A stretch of 51,753 nt of DNA from Microseira wollei NIES-4236 (GTDB lineage: Bacteria; Cyanobacteriota; Cyanobacteriia; Cyanobacteriales; Aerosakkonemataceae), in the NCBI RefSeq assembly GCF_020521235.1, contig NZ_BLAY01000060.1:1-51753 (forward strand), given 5' to 3'. Under the pieces are notes generated by a model. That model was not told the DNA's origin, made no database searches, and saw only the letters and a list, made by a program, of their open reading frames with translations. Of this stretch, positions 1 to 6,119 are shown piece by piece (positions within the stretch are counted from its first letter, which is position 1; each line of letters begins with the position of its first letter). The position numbers and the translations under genes are program-made.

Positions 1-412
1 GTGCCCGGGGCAGGGCACCCAAGAGTCTTGTGGTGCAGCTGCAGCGCCTTGCTACGCCGTGCCCGGGGCAGGGCACCCAAGAGTCTTGTGGTGCAGCTGC
101 AGCGCCTTGCTACGCCGTGCCCGGGGCAGGGCACCCAAGAGTCTTGTGGTGCAGCTGCAGCGCCTTGCTACGCCGTGCCCGGGGCGGGGCACCCAAGAGT
201 CTTGTGGTGCAGCTGCAGCGCCTTGCTACGCCGTGCCCGGGGCGGGGCAGCCAAGAGTCTGGTGGTGCAGCTGCAGCGCCTTGCTACGCCGTGCCCGGGG
301 CGGGGCAGCCAAGAGTCTTGTGGTGCAGCTGCAGCGCCTTGCTACGCCGTGCCCGGGGCGGGGCAGCCAAGAGTCTGGTGGTGCAGCTGCAGCGCCTTGC
401 TACGCCGTGCCC
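1..412. repeat. 58-bp GC-rich tandem repeat array, seven units, truncated at window start
   Basis: Seven full 58-bp units start at 1, 59, 117, 175, 233, 291 and 349, with a six-base stub at 407. Each unit carries an imperfect hairpin (GTGCCC / GGGCAC) and the palindrome TGCAGCTGCA. Units 1-3 are identical. Unit 4 differs at one base, and units 5-7 change GGCACCC to GGCAGCC and alternate TCTTGTG/TCTGGTG. The array probably continues upstream of the window. Because 58 is not a multiple of 3, all forward frames stay open and give artefactual proteins; I do not believe it codes. Confidence 0.95.
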
Positions 413-456
413 CTACTCAACAATTGGAAAGGGCGCGATCGCCGCAAATTCCCCTC

Positions 457-732
457 TCAATGAGAGATCATCCAAGGACGCCCGCGATCGCTATGGCAAT
501 AATGCTGCTGCGTCGCTGATTTCTGGTTTTCAGGGCGATGGATAATGCGAGGTTCTGCACTCCCCTCAATGTGAGCTTTCAACGAAGAAGATAGCATCAT
601 CCCAGCAATTGAATAAATGCGTTTAGCTTCGACGTGACAAGTTGGGCAAAGCATCGGTTTGCTAGCTTCGCTCATACTGCGCCATTGCTCGAAGGTTCCA
701 CAAGTTTCGCAGCGAAATTCGTAAAGTGGCAT
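457..732 (-). CDS. fmdB: FmdB-family zinc-ribbon protein
   Basis: A 91-residue protein opening MPLYEFRCETCG, the signature start of the FmdB/CxxC_CXXC_SSSS zinc-ribbon family. Two CxxC pairs (CETC near residues 8-11 and CPTC near 29-32) should bind one zinc. The tail is polar and probably disordered. In Methylophilus FmdB is a proposed regulator of formamidase, although its biochemical role is not settled. It lies downstream of fmdA on the same strand, separated by about 240 bp of palindromic repeats, which supports a link to amide use. Co-transcription is inference because the repeats could terminate or process the message. Confidence 0.85.
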   Translation of the reverse strand: MPLYEFRCETCGTFEQWRSMSEASKPMLCPTCHVEAKRIYSIAGMMLSSSLKAHIEGSAEPRIIHRPENQKSATQQHYCHSDRGRPWMISH

Positions 733-784
733 AACAGAATTTTAGATTTCAGATTGAAGAATTGCAGATTTTGGATTTTCTCTC

Positions 785-955
785 GTTCCCGGGATCCGGT
801 CTGGGAACGAAATCCTCCGCCTCTGGCGATAACAGCGAGGTATAACCTCGCCAATGGCGTTCCCAGGCGGGAGCCTGGGAACGAGAACAATGGCGTTCCC
901 AGGCGGGAGCCTGGGAACGAGAACAAGGAGAACAGACAGGCGGGAGCCTGGGAAG
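785..955. repeat. Palindromic REP-like repeats between fmdA and fmdB
   Basis: Two exact 36-bp tandem units (853-888 and 889-924) each contain an 11-bp perfect stem CGTTCCCAGGC / GCCTGGGAACG with loop GGGA (858-868 with 873-883 in the first). A degenerate third copy lies at 937-954 and a related palindrome at 785-811. The same GTTCCCAGGC family recurs at 29821-29849 and, weakly, near 49633. It could act as an mRNA-stabilising or terminating structure between fmdA and fmdB. Confidence 0.9.
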
Positions 956-972
956 AATAACAAAGAATTAAA

Positions 973-2148
973 CTATGAAGGCAGCACATTCCGCTCAAAA
1001 ATTGCGGTGGGAACTGCCAGGGTGCAACAAGCATTGGGAATATCGACAATGCCGCTAATTCGTCCTTCGACGGGTGCTGCACCTAAAAGTAAATAAACCT
1101 GTTCTCCCGTGTAGCCAAACTTCTTGAAATACTCAATCGCATTCAAACAAGCACGCCGATAGGCAACGTGAGCATCCAGGTAATATTGCTGACCCGTAAA
1201 TTCATCAACGGAAATCCCTTCAAATACCAAGTATTCTGAATAACGAGGTTCCACCGGCCCCGGTTTGAAAATCGGATTTGTCATGCCGTATTTTTCCATA
1301 CCGCCTTTAATGATATCTACGTGCAAATCCAGGTAACCCGCCATCTCAATTGCACCGCAGAACGATATTTCCCCATCGCCTTGGGAAAAGTGAATATCTC
1401 CCATGGAAAGTTTCGCCCCTTCCACATAAACTGGGAAGTAAATCCGCGAACCTTTAGAGAGATTTTTGATATCGCAATTTCCCCCATGTTCGCGGGGTGG
1501 AACGGTTCTGGCAGCTTCCTGTGCAACGCGGTCGTAGTCTGCACCTTGCAACGATCCGAGAATCGCATTTTTTGGGTTTGGTAATGCTGCTAAAGGCGGT
1601 ACTCGATCCGGGTTCGTTGCGACTAATTCTGCTTCTCGCTTATTCCATTTTGCTAGTAGTTCGTGGGAAGGCGCACAACCAATTAAACCGGGGTGGGGAA
1701 TTCCGGCAAATCTGACGTCGGGAATGTGACGCGATCGCGTATAAATTCCCTGTATATCCCAAATCGCTTTTTGGGCAATTGGAAAGTGATCTGTAAGAAA
1801 ACCTCCCCCATTTTCCCTGGCAAAAATCCCCGTAAATCCCCATTCGTATTCCGAAAGCGTTCCCACATCCAAAATATCAACGACTAAAATATCTCCTGGT
1901 TGCGCCCCATTAACATAAATTGGCCCGCTTAATACGTGAACAACCGTTAAATCTACATCCCGCACGTCATCCGGGCTATCGTTATTGCCAATTTGTCCAT
2001 CCGTCCAGTCTTTGCATTCAATCCGAAACACCGCCCCCGGATTAACAGAAACTACCGCTGGAATATCCGGATGCCAGCGATTGTGACCCACCAGAGGTTG
2101 CTCGGTAAACGGTTTTTTCAAGTCAACTTTGAACAGAACTTCAGGCAT
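973..2148 (-). CDS. fmdA: Formamidase / acetamidase (FmdA_AmdA family)
   Basis: A 391-residue protein of the FmdA/AmdA family, which hydrolyses formamide or short aliphatic amides to ammonia and the carboxylate. The length fits the family (about 390-410). Family-typical stretches are visible: an N-terminal PLVGHNRWHPDIP near residue 18, VYVNGAQPGD-like sequence (YVNGAQPGDILVVDIL) near 98, FAGIPHPGLIGCAPSHELL near 147, and EHGGNCDIKNL near 220. The last probably holds metal or active-site residues. No signal peptide is seen, so it is cytosolic. It is divergent from ureD across a 241-bp spacer, placing two ammonia-releasing hydrolases side by side. Formamide versus acetamide specificity cannot be read from sequence. 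Confidence 0.93.
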   Translation of the reverse strand: MPEVLFKVDLKKPFTEQPLVGHNRWHPDIPAVVSVNPGAVFRIECKDWTDGQIGNNDSPDDVRDVDLTVVHVLSGPIYVNGAQPGDILVVDILDVGTLSEYEWGFTGIFARENGGGFLTDHFPIAQKAIWDIQGIYTRSRHIPDVRFAGIPHPGLIGCAPSHELLAKWNKREAELVATNPDRVPPLAALPNPKNAILGSLQGADYDRVAQEAARTVPPREHGGNCDIKNLSKGSRIYFPVYVEGAKLSMGDIHFSQGDGEISFCGAIEMAGYLDLHVDIIKGGMEKYGMTNPIFKPGPVEPRYSEYLVFEGISVDEFTGQQYYLDAHVAYRRACLNAIEYFKKFGYTGEQVYLLLGAAPVEGRISGIVDIPNACCTLAVPTAIFERNVLPS

Positions 2149-2389
2149 AATCTCTCCCTGATACTTTACTTTTGTTTAATTGCAATTAGCTTCGCATCGT
2201 CAAAAACAATTTAGCCAATTTAGTAGATTTTTTTCTACAATAATGGTAAACTTATTGTAAATATTTGATTTTAATTCTTAAGTTTAATCAAAAATAAAAA
2301 TGAGAATCATACTCATAAAATTGTAGCCGCTCGGTTGCTAAGCACAAAAGCGATCGGTATTCTCAGTAAATAATGTCGGATTTCCTCAA
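2149..2389. promoter_or_regulatory. Divergent promoter region between fmdA and ureD
   Basis: An AT-rich 241-bp spacer between two nitrogen-acquisition genes reading outward, so it must hold both promoters. I searched for the NtcA consensus GTA-N8-TAC and found only GTA-N8-GTA at about 2246, which is not a proper dyad. No confident operator is called. Confidence 0.5.
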
Positions 2390-3268
2390 GTGAACCAAAT
2401 TCCCAAAACAACAGATAACTTGTCATGGGGCTGGCATGGTAGCCTGGATTTAGCCTATGCTCGTCGCCGGGGCGTTACCCAAGTGATTTATAATCAAGCG
2501 CAAGCGCCGCTAAAGGTGCAACGTCCGTTTTATCCAGAAGGGGAAGAAGTTTGTCACAGTGTAATTTTACACACGGCTGGGGGGATGGTGGGAAGCGATC
2601 GCCTCTCGTTCAACTTCCACCTGCAAAAAGACGCGCAAGCTTTAATTACCACCACTGCTGCGAGTAAAATTTATCGCAGTAACGGACAAACAGCACAAAT
2701 TTCGATGCAAATGCAACTGGACGCAGGTGCAAATTTAGAATGGTTACCCCAGGAAACAATAATTTTTAACGGCGCGATTTATCGGCAAGATATGCGAGTA
2801 GAATTAGCTCCAGGAGCTAGTTGGTTAGCTTGGGAAATTACCCGGTTTGGACGCAGTGCTAGAGGAGAAAAATTCTGGCAGGGAGAGTGGCGAAGTAATA
2901 CGGAAATATGGCAGCAAGGACGCCCTTTGTGGATCGACAGACAAAGGCTATTTGCTAGTGAAGAAACGATCAACAGTCCCCACAGTTTAGCTGGATATCC
3001 GATTGTGGCGAGTTTAACTTGGGTAGGACAACCCGCGACACCGGAGTTAGTAGAAAAAGCGCGAAATCTCTGGCAAACACACCCCCCCCTTAACAAGGGG
3101 GGGGCAGGGGGGGGGATCGGCGTCACCCGCTTAACCGAAGGGTTATTATGCCGATATCGTGGCAATTCCACAACAGAAGTGAGAAACTGGTTTATAGCCG
3201 TATGGCATCTGTTACGTCAATCTTTTTTAGAACGTCCCGCCATATTACCGCGAGTTTGGCAACGCTAA
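2390..3268 (+). CDS. ureD: Urease accessory protein UreD
   Basis: A 292-residue UreD (UreH) homologue, part of the UreDFG complex that delivers nickel to apo-urease. Recognisable family blocks are GWHGSLDLAYARR at the N terminus, CHSVILHTAGGMVGSDRL near residue 55, LITTTAASKIYRS near 85 and WLPQETIIFNGA near 118. The start is GTG, since the nearest upstream ATG (2373) runs straight into a stop. A 34-bp C/G-run palindrome lies in frame near residues 231-242 and adds a low-complexity PPLNKGGAGGGIG segment absent from typical UreD. The reading frame survives it. UreE, UreF and UreG are not in the window. Confidence 0.93.
   Translation: MNQIPKTTDNLSWGWHGSLDLAYARRRGVTQVIYNQAQAPLKVQRPFYPEGEEVCHSVILHTAGGMVGSDRLSFNFHLQKDAQALITTTAASKIYRSNGQTAQISMQMQLDAGANLEWLPQETIIFNGAIYRQDMRVELAPGASWLAWEITRFGRSARGEKFWQGEWRSNTEIWQQGRPLWIDRQRLFASEETINSPHSLAGYPIVASLTWVGQPATPELVEKARNLWQTHPPLNKGGAGGGIGVTRLTEGLLCRYRGNSTTEVRNWFIAVWHLLRQSFLERPAILPRVWQR
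3082..3115. repeat. In-frame palindromic repeat inside ureD
   Basis: Eight C, TT, loop AAC, AA, eight G (3082-3104) gives a 10-bp perfect stem with a 3-nt loop, followed by a further G-run to 3115. Repeats of this CCCCTTAACAAGGGG type are dispersed in filamentous cyanobacteria. Here the repeat is read through as protein. Confidence 0.85.
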
Positions 3269-3284
3269 TAACGAGAAACCTCAG

Positions 3285-3596
3285 ATGAACGATCAACAAC
3301 TTCCTATTGACATTCCCCTAGACAAAATAACCGATTTTTGTCAGGGAAATCAAATCAGCAAACTATCGCTTTTTGGCTCAGTTTTGCGCGATGATTTTAG
3401 ACTTGATAGTGATGTCGATATTTTAATAGAATTGAGGCCCGGAAAAAGCATTGGTTTTTTGGGTTTAGCAGGATGGGAAATTGAACTCACAGAAATGATC
3501 GGGCGTCAAGTGGATTTACGATTTCCAGAAGAGTTAAGTCGTTACTTTCGGCAAAAAGTACTTGATTCAGCACAGGTGATATATGTTCATAGATGA
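3285..3596 (+). CDS. mntA: MntA-type minimal nucleotidyltransferase antitoxin
   Basis: A 103-residue minimal nucleotidyltransferase. The signature GS-x10-DxD is clear: LFGSVLRDDF near residues 27-36, then DSDVDILIEL. In the MntA/HepT family the antitoxin AMPylates the HEPN toxin on tyrosines near its RX4HXY motif and so neutralises it. The gene starts 17 nt after ureD and overlaps its partner by 14 nt (ATGTTCATAGATGA), the same overlap length as in the second pair at 14.4 kb. It sits inside the urease gene run, an unusual position. Confidence 0.9.
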   Translation: MNDQQLPIDIPLDKITDFCQGNQISKLSLFGSVLRDDFRLDSDVDILIELRPGKSIGFLGLAGWEIELTEMIGRQVDLRFPEELSRYFRQKVLDSAQVIYVHR

Positions 3597-3870
3597 TTCA
3601 GTACGGTTGCGTCATATGCTGGACGCTGCACGGGAAGCTATTTCTTTTGCTCAAAATAGAACAAGAAGCGACCTCGACAACGACCGGATGCTAACTCTAT
3701 CTCTGGTCAAATGCGTCGAAATTATTGGCGAAGCTGCATCTCGGATTACAAACCAACGTCAAAATGAATTGCCCCAAATACCTTGGGCGCAAATTATTGG
3801 CATGAGAAATCGCCTGATTCACGGCTACTACGATATTAAGTTGGATCTAGTTTGGGATACAATAACCTAA
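3583..3870 (+). CDS. hepT: HepT-like HEPN RNase toxin, C-terminally truncated by an in-frame stop
   Basis: A 95-residue HEPN protein with the RX4-6H catalytic motif intact (MRNRLIHGYYD, near residues 75-84). HepT toxins cut RNA unless modified by MntA. Reading ends at TAA (3868-3870). Past that stop the same frame encodes [19 protein letters not shown] and ends at TAG 3928-3930. Restoring the codon gives 115 residues, exactly the length of the second HepT at 14756-15103, whose tail reads NALPPLIVELE. The stop is therefore a nonsense mutation or a sequencing error removing the last helix. ureA starts 2 nt after the ancestral stop. Whether the shortened toxin is active cannot be told. Confidence 0.85.
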   Translation: MFIDDSVRLRHMLDAAREAISFAQNRTRSDLDNDRMLTLSLVKCVEIIGEAASRITNQRQNELPQIPWAQIIGMRNRLIHGYYDIKLDLVWDTIT

Positions 3871-3932
3871 GATTTGCCACCCTTGATAGCCGAACTTGAG
3901 AAAATTATTGCATCTGAACCGGAAGAATAGCC

Positions 3933-4235
3933 ATGCAACTCACACCACAAGAAAAAGATAAATTACTAATTTTCACCGCTGCCTTGTTAGCAGAACGCCG
4001 TAAAGCTAGAGGTTTAAAACTCAATTATCCCGAAGCAGTGGCTTATATTACTGCGGCAATTTTAGAAGGGGCAAGAGATGGTCGCACCGTTGCAGATTTA
4101 ATGAGTTATGGCACAACTTTGTTAACCAGGGAAGACGTGATGGAAGGCGTAGCGGAAATGGTGCATGAAGTGCAAGTGGAAGCAACTTTTCCTGATGGGA
4201 CAAAATTGGTGACAGTTCACGATCCGATTCGTTAG
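3933..4235 (+). CDS. ureA: Urease subunit gamma
   Basis: A 100-residue urease gamma subunit, full length for the family. It opens [14 protein letters not shown] and contains [19 protein letters not shown] and [11 protein letters not shown], both strongly conserved. It is a structural subunit of the (alpha-beta-gamma)3 urease that hydrolyses urea to ammonia and carbamate. ureB follows after 17 nt in the same operon. The gene lies only 2 nt past the ancestral end of hepT, so its translation may depend on coupling to the upstream toxin-antitoxin pair. Confidence 0.97.
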   Translation: MQLTPQEKDKLLIFTAALLAERRKARGLKLNYPEAVAYITAAILEGARDGRTVADLMSYGTTLLTREDVMEGVAEMVHEVQVEATFPDGTKLVTVHDPIR

Positions 4236-4252
4236 TAAGAGGAAATAAGGCA

Positions 4253-4573
4253 ATGATTCCAGGTGAAATAATTACGCCAGAGGGTGAAATTGAATTAAAT
4301 GCAGGGCGTGCTACAGTGCGGTTAAGAGTAGCAAATACAGGCGATCGCCCGATTCAAGTTGGCTCTCACTTTCACTTTTACGAAGTCAACGCAGCTTTAG
4401 AATTTGACCGGGAACAAGCAAGAGGAATGCGGCTGGATATTCCAGCAGGAACAGCAGTACGCTTTGAACCAGGGGATGAACGCTCAGTCCAATTAGTTCC
4501 GTTTGCCGGTAGCCGTCAAGTTTATGGCTTCAATGGCAAAATCAACGGTAGGTTAGATGGGGAGAGTGAATAG
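4253..4573 (+). CDS. ureB: Urease subunit beta
   Basis: A 106-residue urease beta subunit. It opens [19 protein letters not shown] and includes the conserved [17 protein letters not shown] and [17 protein letters not shown] blocks, with [14 protein letters not shown] near the end. It packs against UreC in the trimeric enzyme. Normally ureC follows at once, but here a 4.3-kb stretch of unrelated genes separates them, so UreC must be made from another transcript. Confidence 0.97.
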   Translation: MIPGEIITPEGEIELNAGRATVRLRVANTGDRPIQVGSHFHFYEVNAALEFDREQARGMRLDIPAGTAVRFEPGDERSVQLVPFAGSRQVYGFNGKINGRLDGESE

Positions 4574-4673
4574 GATTGTGGCAAAAATACCTGGAATGGG
4601 TGATGCGATCGCAGAAAATCTTTGTTGATCTGTAAATATACCAAACTCGAACACATTCCTGTCAGGATCTTCT

Positions 4674-5348
4674 ATGCTATCTAGTGAAAAACGCCGCATC
4701 AACGTTGAGTTCTTAACCACATTGAAAGGAATGGTGGCGCTAATAAAAGACCCCGGTAAAACTGAATCTGTTTTTGATATTGAAGATAGCCTGCGGCATA
4801 CCAAAGCCACTCAAATCATGGTCGAGTATGTTAAATCTAAGCCAGGGGTAGCCCAGATTGTTGAACAACGATATACCCCTCCACCAGTTGATTTGGATGC
4901 GTTGCTCAAATGTCCTCAAGATTCTTTGGGATACGCCTACGCATCTTATTTAACAAAAGCCGGTTTCGACCCCAATTTTTACCGCAAACCAGTGGGTGAT
5001 GATGACATCAGCTACATTTTTTTACGCATCCGTCAAACTCATGATATTTGGCATGTCTTGACAAATTTTGGTGCTGATGAAATTGAAGAAATAGGATTGA
5101 AAGCATTTGAACTGGCGCAGACCCACAGAACGATGTCCGCAGTACTAATCTCCGGCGGGATGTTGAAAATGTTGTTTAATCAGCCAGAAAATTTAGAAAG
5201 GTTGTTGGATCGCATTGCTGTAGGATATAGAATGGGAGCCAAAGCCAAACCATTTTTAGCGCAAAAATGGGAAGAACATTGGGATAAACCTGTGGCACAA
5301 TGGAGGGCTGAATTAGGAGTTGAACCCACTCCAGTTTACGTTCCTTGA
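4674..5348 (+). CDS. Coq4-family protein
   Basis: A 224-residue protein of the Coq4 family. The family metal-ligand motif is present as HDIWHVLTNFGADEIEE near residues 122-138 (HDxxH-x11-E). Eukaryotic COQ4 is needed for ubiquinone assembly and has been proposed to carry out C1 oxidative decarboxylation. Cyanobacteria use plastoquinone rather than ubiquinone, so the substrate here is unknown; a role in quinone or lipid metabolism is inference. No signal peptide or membrane helix is evident. It begins 100 nt after ureB on the same strand and may share its transcript. Nothing else nearby explains its position in the urease region. Confidence 0.8.
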   Translation: MLSSEKRRINVEFLTTLKGMVALIKDPGKTESVFDIEDSLRHTKATQIMVEYVKSKPGVAQIVEQRYTPPPVDLDALLKCPQDSLGYAYASYLTKAGFDPNFYRKPVGDDDISYIFLRIRQTHDIWHVLTNFGADEIEEIGLKAFELAQTHRTMSAVLISGGMLKMLFNQPENLERLLDRIAVGYRMGAKAKPFLAQKWEEHWDKPVAQWRAELGVEPTPVYVP

Positions 5349-5418
5349 AGATAGAATATTGAGGGGCGGGCATTTTGCCTCCCCTCTGACAAGATTCCAA
5401 GTTGGTGAGGGTGTTTAG

Positions 5419-5868
5419 ATGTCCAAATTTGAGGAACTTTGCAAAGCTTATGCTGCTGCTAGGAAGCAATCTATCGAATACAAGCATTCTTGCCAGGATT
5501 TTGCTGATTTTCTGGTTCATCGGATGAGTCTATATTTTGAATGTCCGATAGAAACTGGGGAAATGCATGTAGACGAGGATGGATATCTCTTGTTTGAAAT
5601 CGCCATGACATTATATGAAAATCCTCAAGAACCTAATAATTCTGCCCAGGAGAAAGTGAGCTTTTCTTTATCAATTAGAAAAAAGCGCAATACTTTTGTC
5701 GTCTCGGTTTATCCCTATGGAAACAATTTTACAATACCAAGAGATGATTTAAACAAACTAGATGAAATATATGAATTTATCAATAAGACAATTGCCGATA
5801 TTTATGAGGAAAAACTTAAATTATGGCTGGGAGAAGAAGCATCAATAGACTTGGGCATTCCTTTTTAG
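5419..5868 (+). CDS. Conserved-looking hypothetical protein
   Basis: A 149-residue soluble protein I do not recognise. It is acidic and mixed alpha/beta. The N terminus is helical (MSKFEELCKAYAAARKQ), a central block suggests beta strands (VSFSLSIRKKRNTFVVSVYP), and a C-terminal helix (YEFINKTIADIYEEKLKLWL) follows. There is no signal peptide, no transmembrane segment and no catalytic motif. It starts 70 nt after the Coq4-like gene on the same strand. The coherent amino-acid composition and end-to-end frame argue that it is real. Its stop is followed within a few bases by an inverted-repeat element. Confidence 0.65.
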   Translation: MSKFEELCKAYAAARKQSIEYKHSCQDFADFLVHRMSLYFECPIETGEMHVDEDGYLLFEIAMTLYENPQEPNNSAQEKVSFSLSIRKKRNTFVVSVYPYGNNFTIPRDDLNKLDEIYEFINKTIADIYEEKLKLWLGEEASIDLGIPF

Positions 5869-5873
5869 ATTCT

Positions 5874-6084
5874 AGAAACCCGGTTTCTTGTACAATACCT
5901 TCGTCAAAATCCGACACCCTTAAGGGTGTGGCTATACAAACAAAGCCCGCGAAGGCTGGCTGGGAAAGGATTTCAGCCTGCGTTAGCCTTGCGAGAGTTT
6001 GTGTGCCCGCTGGCGCTGCCCATGCTTTAGCGTGCGGGCGTTGCAGAAAATTGGCGAAGGTATTATTGTAGAAACCGGGTTTCT
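5874..6084. mobile_element. MITE-like element with about 37-bp terminal inverted repeats
   Basis: The left end (5874-5910) begins AGAAACCCGGTTTCT and continues to TACCTTCGTCAAAAT. The right end (6048-6084), read in reverse complement, begins with the same 15 bases and continues to TACCTTCGCCAATTT. The two ends align over about 37 bp with a mismatched 7-bp patch. The interior holds further palindromes (CACCCTTAAGGGTG at about 5915 and a hairpin around 6007-6038) and no gene. It sits between the convergent hypothetical gene and the pentapeptide gene. Confidence 0.8.
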
Positions 6085-6119
6085 GAATTGCAGATTGCCA
6101 GCTGAAATTTGCAATTAAT

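Noticed and set aside
1-545. Three long overlapping forward frames of about 130-170 codons
   Set aside because: They are products of a 58-bp repeat that rotates all frames; the protein sequence is only the repeat and has no start signal.
2220-2270. NtcA-binding site for the amide and urea genes
   Set aside because: The best match is GTA-N8-GTA, which lacks the required dyad; nothing closer to GTA-N8-TAC was seen.
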